From NCBI GenBank assembly GCA_905221615.1, contig CAJNDT010002890.1, positions 1,687,882 through 1,751,881 on the forward strand: a stretch of 64,000 nucleotides of DNA, given 5' to 3'. Position 1 is the first letter of the stretch, and each line of letters starts with the position of its first letter. Shown one piece after another: positions 11,118-21,603 of this stretch. A program made the translations under genes and the position numbers. The DNA comes from Symbiodinium sp. CCMP2592 (lineage: Eukaryota; Sar; Dinophyceae; Suessiales; Symbiodiniaceae). Under the pieces are notes generated by a model that did no database searches, had not been told where the DNA came from, and was given only the letters and a program-made list of their open reading frames with translations.

Positions 11118-11500
11118 CGATTCTCCCCAAACTAGGGCTCGTTATACGATGCTTATCCCGGGCCGGGTAGTGCAACCCTTGGCTCCCGAGCTAAGGGTTG
11201 CGTTATCCGTGCCAGGGAAGGGCCCGGGAAGTTTTCAAGGGTTGTTTTAAGGTCCAAAGGCCGCATTGGGCCACACGACGTATTCACCAGTTCTTCGTAG
11301 TCTGAAGGTTAGAACCCCAACGTGTGTACCTGTGCCACGCTGTTCGGGGAATACAAATGTGTGGGTGTGCATGTAGATATCATATATGTATACACACATC
11401 ATGTTGTATATGCAGATGCACGCACTTGCATTTGCGTGTATGTGCATACATACCTAGGCTGCATACATATGCACATATATGGAGGAGAATGAGTTTGAGA

Positions 11501-11504
<4 letters not shown>

Positions 11505-11541
<37 letters not shown>
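11505..11541. repeat. (GA)n microsatellite
   Basis: About 18 GA units directly before the acceptor of the methyltransferase exon. Confidence 0.95.
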
Positions 11542-11543
<2 letters not shown>

Positions 11544-11547
11544 CGAG

Positions 11548-11630
11548 CCTTCCAGGAGATCCTCAACTTCCTGGGCTTTCCTCGCTCCTACTCGCTGCCA
11601 CCAGATATGGCGCTGCGGCACAGGTACAAG
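11548..11630 (+). CDS. DNMT2-like exon, motif IX region
   Basis: AG at 11546-11547 closes the GA microsatellite and the exon follows directly. It carries EILNFLGFPRSY and RHRYK. A GC dinucleotide at 11631 is the only donor that joins it in frame to GNS at 11915. Confidence 0.6.
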
Positions 11631-11986
11631 GCGCAAAGTTGTAGTCCGAAGCCCTGAACCCTAAGCTCTAAGCTCTCAGCCCTAAACCCATCTACACCCT
11701 AAGCCGTAGCGATGCATGACCTCTCTTACATGAGCTTCAGGCAGCAAATGGTACGAGTCTTCGTGGCATTGACATTTTCTGACCCACCTTACAAACCCAA
11801 AACCCTGAACCCGCCCTAAACCCAAACTGAAATCCTAAGCCCACCCTCAACCGCAAGCCTTATGTAAGACCCAAGCCATAACACTCAGCCGGGTAAGTAA
11901 GCCGTCAGGTGGTGGGCAACTCCATCGCGGTCACCGTGGCATCGGAGCTGCTTCGCCTTCTTCTTCTCGGCCAGGCACAGTGTTGA
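11548..11986 (+). CDS. DNMT2/TRDMT1-like methyltransferase, C-terminal two exons
   Basis: Exons 11548-11630 and 11909-11986 join in phase 0 across a 278-base GC-AG intron. The first encodes FQEILNFLGFP then SLPPDMALRHRYK. The second encodes VVGNSIAVTVASELLRLLL and stops at TGA 11984-11986. Together they match the C5-methyltransferase target-domain end: motif IX (EIxNLLGFP...P...RY) and motif X (GNSLxVxVVAxLL), with the spacing found in DNMT2. DNMT2 proteins methylate C38 of tRNA-Asp; the fragment alone cannot prove that activity. The N-terminal motifs, including the PPCQ catalytic loop and ENV, were not found upstream in this window, where a GA microsatellite and telomere-like DNA lie. This is a partial gene, a 5'-truncated relic, or a gene with very distant 5' exons. 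Confidence 0.65.
11909..11986 (+). CDS. DNMT2-like last exon, motif X
   Basis: After CAG at 11906-11908 the exon reads VVGNSIAVTVASELLRLLL, then GQAQC and TGA. G-N-S-I-x-V-x-V is the conserved motif X of C5 methyltransferases, next to the cofactor pocket. Confidence 0.65.
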   Translation: MVGNSIAVTVASELLRLLLLGQAQC

Positions 11987-12408
11987 CACCTGTCGCGTTG
12001 TTACATTCCACCCTAAAGGCTTTAAGGGTTCAGTTTTAGGGTTTGGGCGAAACCGAGGCCAGAATTCCAACATCAACCCCTGAATTCGAATCTCTCTTCA
12101 TATGTGTTGTTCTCCTAATTAGGGTCTTTTTTTTTATTACGGTGCCGTACTTTTTTGGTGGCCTAAAACAGGACCCTAATTTAGACACCTACCCATATGT
12201 ATATTCCAGAGGTTTCGTTGGGCATCGAAAACTCCAAACTCGTGCAGGGCGCCGCGGACCTCGCCCAGATGGAGCAGCCTCCTCCGACCAGGAGTTGCGT
12301 TTGAGGGTCCATGGTTTAGAAGGTTTAGGGTTTGGGGTCTATAAGGTTTATAAAGGGTTTAGGGTTTAAGGCTTATATAGGGTTTAGGGTTCAGGATTAC
12401 AGGTCCAT

Positions 12409-12535
12409 ACTTGGAGGCTCATGGGTAGTTATATATATATATATATATGTGGGGTAGTAAGTCCCCTAGATTTAATATGGGTTATACGTTATAAGTATAG
12501 TCACCCCACTTATAACCGCCCATGAACCTCCAAGT
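12409..12535. mobile_element. Palindromic element, family S
   Basis: Left arm ACTTGGAGGCTCATGGGTAG; right arm CGCCCATGAACCTCCAAGT. A (TA)n run has expanded near the left arm. The flank 12345-12408 matches the flank of the copy at 7614. Confidence 0.7.
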
Positions 12536-12915
12536 GACGTGTAGAGAGGCAGCCTGAACCCGGAACTCCCATTCCGACTACACACTCTGGTCCCTGAAAA
12601 CTCTGATCTCGCCCACCCACTGAGATTCCAAAGGCCTTGTTCTCAAAAGTCCTACTGCGTCGTGTGCTTTCAGAGTTTAGAGGCCAGGGATGGTTAGGGG
12701 TTGGGCTTTAAGATGCAGGTTGGCCTCTTCATCAGTGTGCCCTGCCAGCGTTTGAGTGAACATCAACGGGTCTGCTCGCAGGTGCCTGTGTAGCTGTAGG
12801 TAGGTGGGCAGTCAGGTAGCTAGCTGTGGTGAAGACTACGTGCTCAGCAAACCTATACTCCTCTTGCTCTTGACACCACCATCCAGAAACCAAGCTCGCC
12901 TCTTCTACTGCGGTA

Positions 12916-13022
12916 TGGAAGTTTCAGAAAATAGGGGACCCTAATATGGTACCCTAAGTAGTCGGATCCTTGTTATAAGGACCCCAATTAAACAAGTAAC
13001 CATAATCTTCGGAAACTCCCAC
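12916..13022. mobile_element. Palindromic element, family C
   Basis: TGGAAGTTTCAGAAAATAGG faces CTTCGGAAACTCCCA. The centre contains GTCGGATCCTTGTTATAAGG. Confidence 0.75.
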
Positions 13023-13027
13023 ATAAC

Positions 13028-13134
13028 CCAAAGGGTCCAAAGTACCCATATAGTAGAATGTAGGGTTTCTATATTAGGAATTACTATTATGATTTGGGGA
13101 AGTATTCCCCATAACAGTACCTCGGACCCTTTGG
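13028..13134. mobile_element. Palindromic element, family M
   Basis: CCAAAGGGTCCAAAGTACC faces GTACCTCGGACCCTTTGG. It starts six bases after the family C element ends. Confidence 0.65.
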
Positions 13135-13225
13135 TAAGCATCCTCGAACCGCGAGGCACGGCCAAGAGATCCTGGCCTTAGACGTCCACACAGTCTCGAA
13201 GTCTTCATTGCTTATCTGGTACCCT

Positions 13226-13347
13226 TGTAAGGGCCCATGTACCCAAATTTTAAAGTAGCAAAGTATATACTTTCGGCCCGATGTACCTATATAGCGAGTA
13301 CTTTAAGGCCAAAGTATATACAACTTGTGTACATGGACCCTCAGGGG
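13226..13347. mobile_element. Palindromic element, family E
   Basis: TGTAAGGGCCCATGTACCC faces TGTGTACATGGACCCTCA. Internal AAAGTATATACTTT and AAGTATATAC are family hallmarks. Confidence 0.7.
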
Positions 13348-13474
13348 TAAGCTCTGATCCCCTGGCAACTCCTCGCCAAATCTTAAACCCTACCCCCTAA
13401 ACCCAAACTCTTCCTATTCCCGGGTCATCGGGAGGACTGGCCGCGGCAACTGAGATCTGACCCTTGCTTCCTGT

Positions 13475-13564
13475 CCCAAAGGGTCCAAGTATCATTATAG
13501 TAGGTACTTAGTAGGTATTTGGGCCCCCAAAGTATATACTCTACTATTACTTGGACCCTTTGGT
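13475..13564. mobile_element. Palindromic element, family M
   Basis: CCCAAAGGGTCCAAGTATCA faces TACTTGGACCCTTTGG. Confidence 0.65.
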
Positions 13565-13637
13565 TGTTCCAGGAGTCGAGTGAAAAAGGTGTTGGCAAAT
13601 CTGCATTGCGTGCACGTGAATGTGATATTGGTTCGCT

Positions 13638-13743
13638 AAAGCTCCATGTGCCCATATAGTATATACTTGGGCCTTAAAGGGGTTCCTATATAGGTACTTT
13701 GAGGCCTAAGTGTATACTATGTGGCTACCTGGAGCCTTCGGGG
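13638..13743. mobile_element. Palindromic element, family E
   Basis: Nearly identical to the copy at 35685: CTCCATGTGCCCATATAGTA, ACTTGGGCCTTAAAGGGG and GGCTACCTGGAGCC. Confidence 0.8.
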
Positions 13744-13941
13744 TTGCAGTGTGGCTGCGGAGGTGGGTATGGCTGTGGGAAAGCAACGTGGGGAGAGGTT
13801 TCTGCTTGGACAGTCAAGCATGTTCATGAGGTTTTCCGCAAGGCAGCTTACAGTAGTCAGCGAGAAGATATCCTCGTGTTTGCTGAAGGTCCACATGTCT
13901 GGAATATCAATCTTAAGCCTCCGCCTCAGCCTCAACCTTGA
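13699..13941 (+). CDS. ORF, 80 codons, hypothetical
   Basis: The frame starts inside a family E palindrome and continues TWGEVSAWTVKHVHEVF and REDILVFAEGPHVWNIN. A second frame is open over the same bases. No family was recognised. Confidence 0.15.
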   Translation: MRPKCILCGYLEPSGLQCGCGGGYGCGKATWGEVSAWTVKHVHEVFRKAAYSSQREDILVFAEGPHVWNINLKPPPQPQP

Positions 13942-14930
13942 ACGACACCCTAAACCGGAAAAGCATCCTGGAAAGCTACATATGAGCCTCAAGATCACTC
14001 TGCAACTGAGCTTGGTTTGGACTGTGTGCTTCCAGTTGTTGCTTTAGGGTCTTAGGTTCTTAGTGTGAAGGGTTTAGGGTTTACGGCATGTTGCAGCACC
14101 ACGCAGGCCTGGCACTTCACCGGCTGCTGAGAAGGCAGAGTTTGGGACTTGGGCACTGGTGTAGGAATGCTTTCAGGCTTGCAATTATCAGGTTACCTAT
14201 AGGATTCAGCTGTCAAATGAAACGGGTTTTGTGCCATGACTTTGTAGGATTTCACAGGCAAAACGATGCAGAAAACATGAAAAACAAAACAAAGCGGATG
14301 AACTCCCGCTCCAGAGCTTGTATCTGCGGTTTGAAGCCCTAAGGAATACCTAGGGTTTCGTTAAGGGATCTATAGGGTTTGGGGTTTGAAGCCCTGACTT
14401 TCATGGTTATTCCTTGTCGTTGAGTCTTGCGAATCGAGGCCGAGCTTCGTCTTACTCTCGCTGAAGCCTAAACCCTGAAGCCTAAACCCTATATAATCCC
14501 TATAAACCTTAAGCCCTAACCCCTAGAAACTCTATGCCCTAAACTTAACCCAAATCCTTATAATCCCTCTTCCCTAAACCCTAATCCCTATAAGCCCTAT
14601 TCCCTAAACCCTAATCCCTAAACCCTATTTCCCAAACCCTTGCAGCACTGCTGTCAAATCGACGCGTCGGTTTTCGCCTTTTTCGTCATGGCTCGGCGGA
14701 TCGATTGTCGGCACCTTCGAGTTAACAACGCATTAAAGGTTTTGGGGTTTAGAGTTTCCGAAAATAAGGGGTATATTAGGGTTCTTTTAAAGGGTTACTA
14801 TATGGGTACGACAAGAGTCCTTTAAAGGGCTCTAAAAGAGTGTAGAAAATTCGTTATACCTTCTTTTGGGGTTTTTGAGAATAAGGACCGTGCTATTTGG
14901 GGTACTATATTTGGACCCTATACATTCATC

Positions 14931-15023
14931 ATGGGCTCCACTGTAGTTCCTTGCTGTGGTTCATATTCAGGATCCTGTAAGGTAATCCCAAAACGGAGCT
15001 GCCGACTATGCAGCCTATGGGCA
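14931..15023. mobile_element. Palindromic element, family H
   Basis: GGGCTCCACTGTAGTTCC faces a decayed GGAGCTGCCGACTATGCAGC. The middle reads GGTTCATATTCAGGATCC. Confidence 0.55.
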
Positions 15024-15303
15024 ATCATTAGAGACTGCCATAGTAGTGACACGAAGCAAATTTAGCTCCGGCAGTATGTACATGGCATCGTATACAAACT
15101 GTTGATAATTGTTCTGGACATGTAGAGCCGTGTGCTACTCGCCTTCCCCACAACCCTCGACTCGAAACCCTGAACCCTTCAGCGGTTCAGGATTTAGGGT
15201 TTAGGGTCCTAAACCCTAAACCCTAAACCCTAAGCCTGAAAAAAAAGGCCTGAAGCCTACAAAAGCGTCGCATGGGATGCAGGCCGCCAACGTATCGTCT
15301 TCG

Positions 15304-15590
15304 AGGATGCACCGCGATTGCATGGTTAGTTGGTCTTAGGGTGTAGGGTGTTTAGGGTTTAGGAGTTTAGGGTTTAGGGATGTTTAGGGGTTTAGGATGC
15401 ACCGCGATTGGATGGTTATTTGGGTTTAGGGTTTAGGGTGTTTAGGGGCTTAGGATGCATCGCGATTGGATGGTTATTTGGGTTTAGGGTTTAGGGAGTT
15501 TAGGGGCGTAGGGGTTTAAGGGTTCAGGATGCACCGCGATTGGATGGTTATTTGGGTTTAGGGCTTTTAGGGTGTTTAGGGGCTCAGGGG
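15304..15590. repeat. Minisatellite with GGATGCACCGCGATTG unit
   Basis: GGATGCACCGCGATTG followed by GATGGTTATTTGGG occurs at 15304, 15395, 15451 and 15527 (with small changes), each followed by TTTAGGG units. Spacings of 91, 56 and 76 bases differ by whole telomere-like units. Confidence 0.75.
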
Positions 15591-15740
15591 TTTAAGGTAA
15601 ATGACTGCGGGTCACCAGAGCTTCAAGCAAGGAGAAGAGCCCCGAGCCTGAAGCCCTCGACCCTAAGCCCTGCAGCCCCCAAGGCCGCAACGTTTAGACT
15701 GAGGCCTGAGACCTTGCTCCCATACGCTATACCCTAATTT

Positions 15741-15741
15741 A

Positions 15742-15772
<31 letters not shown>

Positions 15773-15780
15773 ATAGATAG
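15741..15780. repeat. (TA)n microsatellite
   Basis: TA run with GTATATATG and ATAGATAG tails extending to about 15815. Confidence 0.9.
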
Positions 15781-16015
15781 AAAGTTACATGTATATAGAT
15801 AGGTAGATAGATAGTTATATAGTTATGCGTATATGTCCCCAAACCGTGATCTACTGATAACGCCACATTGTTAGAGCTTAATGTGTATAGAGTGTAAAGC
15901 ACTCCTCCCGTCTGAGTGTAAAGCATTCGGCACCAAAGTCGTCGAATTGCAACCAAAATGCCACGGGCTAAGGTTATTGGGCTGGTGGCCCGGCTTTTTG
16001 GGAGTGTTTTGGTTT

Positions 16016-16127
16016 AAGGGTCCATGATCCATATGAGTCATATGAGAATACATTGACCCTAAAGTACATATGTAGGGACTACTTTAAGGCCTAACTACAT
16101 GCTATATGGGCACATGGTCCCTTAGGG
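16016..16127. mobile_element. Palindromic element, family E
   Basis: AAGGGTCCATGATCCATATG faces GGGCACATGGTCCCTTAGGG; inside is CTTTAAGGCCTAACTACAT. Confidence 0.65.
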
Positions 16128-16213
16128 TTAGAGCTTGAGGAATTGCGGGTTCTTTCTCTCAGGGTACCAATGCGACCTCTGCCAACTTACAAAATTGAGG
16201 AAGTCGTGTCAAA

Positions 16214-16594
16214 GTGAGCGATGGAGAACTTCTCACTGCTTGGGTAACTTTGGCGTTTTGTTTTTTGAAGGCCACATCTCAAGATCCGTTGACATCGAGG
16301 AGAATGGACTACGGTCTTGATCTACTCCTCGTAGTCATGGCCTGTGTCGTTCTACCATCTGGACGGAGGATTGCTACGTCCGCCACCCTTGTGAGGGCGA
16401 CAGTAGCCCATCTCGACTCTCCTTTTGACTCAGGAGACGACTATCGTGGGGGGGCATTTTACGTTCTTTTCATCGATGGCATCCGCCCTCAACATGGAGG
16501 CTCCAGCAGTCGCTACTCCGACATCATGTGCGGAGACGGCAACCACATGCCCAAGACTTGGATGACACAAAAAGCTTGGCCGGTGAGTTCGTGA
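16214..16594 (+). CDS. ORF, 126 codons, hypothetical
   Basis: An open frame in a stretch free of telomere-like units, 16140-16930. It reads GLDLLLVVMACVVLPSGRR and SPFDSGDDYRGGAFYVLF. The minus strand is open as well (106 codons). No domain was recognised. Confidence 0.2.
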   Translation: MSDGELLTAWVTLAFCFLKATSQDPLTSRRMDYGLDLLLVVMACVVLPSGRRIATSATLVRATVAHLDSPFDSGDDYRGGAFYVLFIDGIRPQHGGSSSRYSDIMCGDGNHMPKTWMTQKAWPVSS

Positions 16595-17037
16595 GCCTGC
16601 CAGCCGCTCGGCAGAGGATACAGCACCGGTGACACATGCCAATCCTGCCAAACAAACTGGTATGACCAATCGAGAAGCATTTGACTCAAGAGCTTTTTGG
16701 AATATACAACACACCGTTCCGCATGCCTTTGAGGAAGCTTTGGTCTGCAAGTTTCACATCAATTCACTCTCTAGGTCTCTATTGCTTCAGATGCACCATC
16801 GCTAAGACATAGTAATGGGCGCAGCCTCACTGAGCTTATTATGAGTATGTGTTGAGCACCCCGATGCTAGTATACTTTCTCTTTCAAAGTGTTTTGGCTG
16901 AAACCTTCGTACCGTCGAAGCCAGACTCTACCACGACGGTTTAGGGTTTGGGGTTTAGGTCTGGCTGCAGTGACTCCTAAGCTAGAAATCACTCCAGCGA
17001 CTCCCACCTGCAGGATAACCAGGAAGTGGGGTTCAGA

Positions 17038-17118
17038 TGGGAGTTTCCGAGAATAGGGGACCCCCAATGTAGTACCCTAAACAGTAGGATCCTCATTATA
17101 AGGAGCCCCAAATAAGGT
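17038..17118. mobile_element. Palindromic element fragment, family C
   Basis: The left arm TGGGGAGTTTCCGAGAATAG and the core AGTAGGATCCTCATTATAAG are present; the right arm is missing. Confidence 0.6.
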
Positions 17119-17867
17119 GGACATGCCATCGCCTTTGTGGGGAGTAGTTGCACAGATTTGGGTTGGTTTCAGGGCTTTAATCCCGAGACCCATACCGATA
17201 ACCAAGAGGCAGAAGCTTAGCAGCCGATCAAGCACCTCGAGCACATCCGCTGGTACAGGACGCAGTGTTGTCAGGGCATTCCGCGTACTACAGTTTTTCG
17301 GACTTTAGGGTTCGAGGCTCAGCGTTAGGGGCACCTGGGCAAAACCCGTCACCAGCGCAGGTGCCGTAATTAAAGCACGGGAGCTAAGGTATGTATGTGC
17401 GTATGTATATATATATATATATGTGTGATATGAGGTTTTTGTCTATCAACATTATGGTTTGCTTGCATACATAATTATGAATAAGTAGGACCGGACGTTC
17501 CTCAAGTGGGGAAGACAGACACTCTTTTCAGCCTAGCTGCCGTGTCTTGTGTACAGAGTGTATAATTCCGGTGGATCGAAACTAAACCCAAAACCTTCCC
17601 TAAACCCTGACCCCAGGTTTTCTTACACTCCCGATGTTCGACCGAGGTTTTGATGTGTGTAAAACCACAGAGCTGTAATGGACACCGTATGGGAATGACG
17701 TTGTCTAGGTCCTTTTGGCTACAGTCCAAATCTTTCAAGTGGGGCATAAGCCTTGACAAAGTGTTCTCCTTAAGCCCCAAAGTATACCAGGCTTACTGCT
17801 CAACACTTAGTGTTGCCCTGATAGACCCTCAACCAAAAGGCGAAAAGCAAATTTAACTCCCTGAAAC

Positions 17868-18052
17868 CCTCAATGTCAGGCTTTTGAGCAGCTTCATGAA
17901 GGGCAGGCAGGTCGTAATCCCGGGTTGCTAGAACTGCCGGAGCCGCTGGGCCTTGACCCTGCTCTTCCGTATGCTGCACCACCAAAAAGGCAGGATATTT
18001 TGTGTAGAACTCTGCTTCGAGGATGTTGATGGTCTTGCCGTGTGGGAGTGGT
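17868..18052 (-). CDS. Coding-like exon, hypothetical
   Basis: On the minus strand a frame of about 60 codons reads GKTINILEAEFYTKYPAF, continues through HTEEQGQGPAAPAVLATRD and reaches DLPALHEAAQKPDIEGF. Composition is mixed and non-repetitive, with no telomere-derived residues. ALHEAAQ-x-x-DIEGF faintly recalls the start of an ankyrin repeat. The upstream sequence TTAG|G could serve as an acceptor. Confidence 0.3.
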
Positions 18053-18298
18053 CCTAACCCTCATGAGGCACATACTAGTGACTTACTAGTGGCTTCGTAA
18101 CAACTAATTAAGATACCCTAATTCAGGCAAGCTTCATGTGGAAGTCTCAGAAGCCAAGGAACCTTGACAAAGACCTTGGGGAGCAAGATCCTTATTGTAA
18201 GTAATTACCTGGGAAAAGCGACCCCAGATTCTATTAATCACTCGTCAAATCGTAAGACCCTGTTTATCGTATCGCCTATCTCAGGCCCTAGATAACCC

Positions 18299-18420
18299 TA
18301 CCTATAGTCTTCATTGTAGTTCCTTTTTTGGCTACCCAAAAACTCTATTATAGAATCCTAACCTTAAGATGGGGTAACCAAATAACCAAAGAAAGGAACT
18401 ACAATGGAGACTATAGGTAA
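18299..18420. mobile_element. Palindromic element, family H
   Basis: TACCTATAGTCTTCATTGTA faces TACAATGGAGACTATAGGTA, with TTCCTTTTTTGG and CAAAGAAAGGAA inside. Confidence 0.75.
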
Positions 18421-19899
18421 ACGGCGTAACCCCTAATTTTCTGACTCCTTCGGAACCGCGAGGAAGCTCGCTCGTGTCTTCCTCAGCCTCTTTGGTTGTC
18501 TACGGGATCTTGGGGTCTACCAAAGGGTCATGTGATTTAGTAAATCTATGGGCAGGTATCCATGACATCTCATTACCTATCGCCCGAGTCGAAGCAATTA
18601 GATCATGGTTTGCTAAGTCCTCCGTCCTCCGACTTGGAGTAGGGTTGCAGCATTCGGGCTCCGCTATGGATTCCGGTTCGAGTGTTCACGGGTTTCCCTT
18701 AACCCTAAAAGGCCTGTCTTTCTTAATTTAGTGTTTTTACATTGACGGTTGCTTTAGGCTCCTTAAACTTCCCTCGACTTCTCGACACGAAAAACGATGG
18801 CACCAGCACTGCGATTAAGAGCAACAGGATTGTCACAGGCAGCGGCATTGCCAACATGAAGATTATCATGCCCATGTTTCAGACAAAAACCTAAACGGTA
18901 AATCCTGACCATCAAACCCTGCTTCCCACCCAAACTCCAACACGTCAACCCCAATTCATGGTCATCCCCGAGCCATTAACGTCGTTGATTCACGTTAGTT
19001 CGACACTCTAGGAAGGTTGTTGTGACATCGCAAAAGAAGGTTATCATCAGGAGGGTCGCGGGCCCTAAATAGTAGGATCCTTAATATAAGGAGCCCAGAA
19101 TAAGGTACCCCTAATTTTCGGAACCTCGAATTTCCGATCCTAAAACCTGTCACGAACAGTTCGTCTGCTGATGGACAGAATCTCGCATTACTTCAGATCG
19201 CCTGAGCTGTGTCTAGCAGGTATCTTCGCGGTATATTCCGCTGAACATGGGCGGCGCCTTGAACCTTGACAAACATCCTTGCGAAACCATATTGCACTAG
19301 GAGTTTGGGGGAGGGGGGGTAAAAACCCTAACCCTAAATCTTAAACCCTAAACCCTAAACCAGTAGGGCAACCGTTTTGCTGAGGGCAGTTCCCCGACTG
19401 TGTCCTCGCCATCCTCCGACTGGCTCGGCCGAGATCTCATCTTAGTAGCTGAGTGGATACACTTTACACTTTTTGCGATAACATTACGCACTATAAAACT
19501 GAAAGTGTACACTTTTTGGGGCTTATGCGCTCAGCAACTAAGCTTTGCAAGCGGATGAATCTTTAGATGGATACAAGGGGAGCCAGCAATGGGGGACCCT
19601 AAACCCCAAACCCCTAAAATGATTGATTTAGGGCTTCGGGTCCGGTGTGTTGGGTTAAATAAAGATAGCCCGTTGGGTAGGGCTTTGAGGCCTTGGCCTT
19701 TGGGGTTGGGCCAGGACTCAAGGGATTGGGTTTTGAGTCTTCCCGTGCTTTGGGCTGCAGCTTCACCATCGCCCGAAGGCCCAATCAACATAAGCTGGCC
19801 TGACCTGCAATAGAACAGGTTTTTTTCAGTCGGACCCTTGTGTATTTTTTTCGTGGGGGGGTGACTCAAAAAACAGAGAGTACGTAGGACACTAGATGC
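18421..19899. other. Intergenic, several weak coding-like islands
   Basis: Islands on plus: 18772-18893 (DGTSTAIKSNRIVTGSGIA) and 19159-19269 (VRLLMDRISHYFRSPELCL). 18433-18498 on minus reads TKEAEEDTSELPRGSEG. They may be remnants of one or more genes. No family can be assigned. Confidence 0.35.
19063..19127. mobile_element. Palindromic element fragment, family C
   Basis: Only the core AATAGTAGGATCCTTAATAT and the right arm CTAATTTTCGGAACCTCG remain. Confidence 0.55.
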
Positions 19900-20146
19900 T
19901 TGCTCCTCATTACAACCAAGACAGTAGAAGCATGGCTGCCGTTTCTACATTTTATTACCCAGAGGCAACTAGAGAACTTAGTGGAGCTCAAACCCCCGAT
20001 GGCACGTCTGTCGCCGGAGTCCGGCCAGACTCGTTTCATGAGTTCGTTGAAATCTTCGAATCAGAGACCGTCGGGCCTTAAAGTGACATGCCTAGCAAGA
20101 GAGACCATAGAGCTGAAACTCGCGCTACAAGCTCCCGGACGTCATA
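19900..20146 (+). CDS. Coding-like region cut by a palindrome
   Basis: The frame reads VEAWLPFLHFITQRQLENLV, ELKPPMARLSPESGQ and CLARETIELKLALQAPGR, and then meets the family C element at 20147. Beyond that element (20265-20395) another coding-like frame reads LASLPTFSTASLYAEAGVV. The element may have inserted into an old gene. Confidence 0.2.
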
Positions 20147-20260
20147 GGGGAGTTTCCGAAAATTAGGGGTGCCTTTCTTTGGGGGTCCTTACAATAAGGA
20201 GCCTACCATGTGGGGTAATTACTGTAATTATTAGGGTCCCCTATTTTCGGAAACTCCCAT
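20147..20260. mobile_element. Palindromic element, family C
   Basis: GGGGAGTTTCCGAAAATTAG faces CTATTTTCGGAAACTCCC. It is flanked on both sides by CAT(A) and lies between two coding-like stretches. Confidence 0.85.
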
Positions 20261-20533
20261 ATCCGCAGCTTGGCAAGCCTCCCAACCTTCAGCACTGCAT
20301 CACTCTATGCAGAAGCCGGAGTCGTAACCCGCGCTCCAAATGTCGAAAGTCGAGGTCCTCAAGTTGTTGGTGCCTTGCTGCAAACCTGGAGCTCATGGTT
20401 TAGGGTTTCGGGCTTGGGACTTCAACGATCAAGGGTTGGACAGTTCCGGAATCCCGGAAGGACAAGCGCTTTAGACAGACAAAGAACTGAGTGTTTCCGG
20501 GCATAGGCAGGGTGTTAGGGCCAAGTGGTAGTG

Positions 20534-20638
20534 ACCCCAAGGGTCCAAGTACCTAAGAACCATGCACTCTCCCAAATATGAACTTACATAACTACTATCC
20601 TAAACCCAAGTACCTCATTATTGGGTCCTTTGGACCCA
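20534..20638. mobile_element. Palindromic element, family L
   Basis: CCCCAAGGGTCCAAGTACCT faces ATTGGGTCCTTTGGACCC. Confidence 0.65.
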
Positions 20639-20835
20639 TGCGGCTATTATTATAGAACCCTGATATAGATCCCTTATTAAATATTATCGGATCCCTTAAC
20701 GGAGCCCTTTACAGGAACCCATGTTGGTCTTTCAAGAGAAGAAGAACAAAACAGACTCAGGGCTTGGGAGCCTCTTCCGTGCGGCGGAATGCAGCCTGTC
20801 GCCAAGGCCCTCTTTGCAGTTTGTGGGTTTAGGTT

Positions 20836-20941
20836 AATATAGGCGCCTAAATAATTGCCAGTATTATTTTGGAGATTCCAAGAAACAAAAGTATAGGCTA
20901 CCACAAAAACCCAATTCTAATCATTACTGCCCCTATAGTAG
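20836..20941. mobile_element. Palindromic element, family I
   Basis: AATATAGGCGCCTAAATAAT faces ATCATTACTGCCCCTATAGT. Confidence 0.7.
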
Positions 20942-21545
20942 ACCATGTTACCGGTGTCATGCGATCACTACGAGCAACGGCAGCAATAACTGCACAAACT
21001 GCTGTTGCTGTGCCGACGACGACAGCGACGGCGACAATGTCGATCATGACTCCTGCTGCTGGTGCCACCACCGCTACCCCCCCTCAAGCGTAAGTTGTGA
21101 AGCCCGTGTTCTACCCCCGTGATTAGCGCGAAGGTCGAAACTGTTTCGCAGCTTGAGGTTTTGCAGGCTTGTTGGCACCGTCAGCACCACCCTGTAGCCG
21201 GTAGCCTAAACTGCAAACCCCAAACCGCAGTCACAGACACCACAAGCCCTAAGCCCAAAGCCTCAAGGTGTACTATATATATGTATATACATAGCTATAT
21301 GTGTGTATATACACACTTATATATTTTCATATTTGTAAGTATATATCTGTATTTTCACAAACAATTACACATGTTTTTTTGTGTGTGTATATATATATAT
21401 ATATGTATACATATCTGCCCTGTGCAAGGCAAGCCTACCCGAAGGCGCAGCCAGCCCCACAGAGCCTGAGAAAGGCGGCCGGATTGGTGGTGGTGGCTGG
21501 GGGATTCAGGTTTCTCCGGGCGTTGGGTTGACACGGTTGACGATA

Positions 21546-21603
21546 TGGGGGTTTCCGAAAATAGGGGTACCTCATTTTGGGGTCACCTTATAATAAGGAT
21601 CTT
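21546..21603. mobile_element. Palindromic element fragment, family C
   Basis: Left half only: GGGGGTTTCCGAAAATAGGG to TTATAATAAGGATC. It abuts an E fragment at 21604. Confidence 0.6.

Larger units (their letters stand above)
14047..16010. other. Intergenic with minisatellite
   Basis: Telomere-like runs (14470-14640, 15180-15240) and the minisatellite at 15304. 14640-14735 is a weak island (HCCQIDASVFAFFVMARRID). No recognised gene. Confidence 0.4.

Noticed and set aside
18772..18893. SRP54-like RIxxGSG string
   Set aside because: Only a few residues agree with the SRP54 M domain and the rest does not fit.
20944..21093. Ala/Thr-rich ORF
   Set aside because: It is a degenerate GCN/ACN trinucleotide stretch, low-complexity and without domains.
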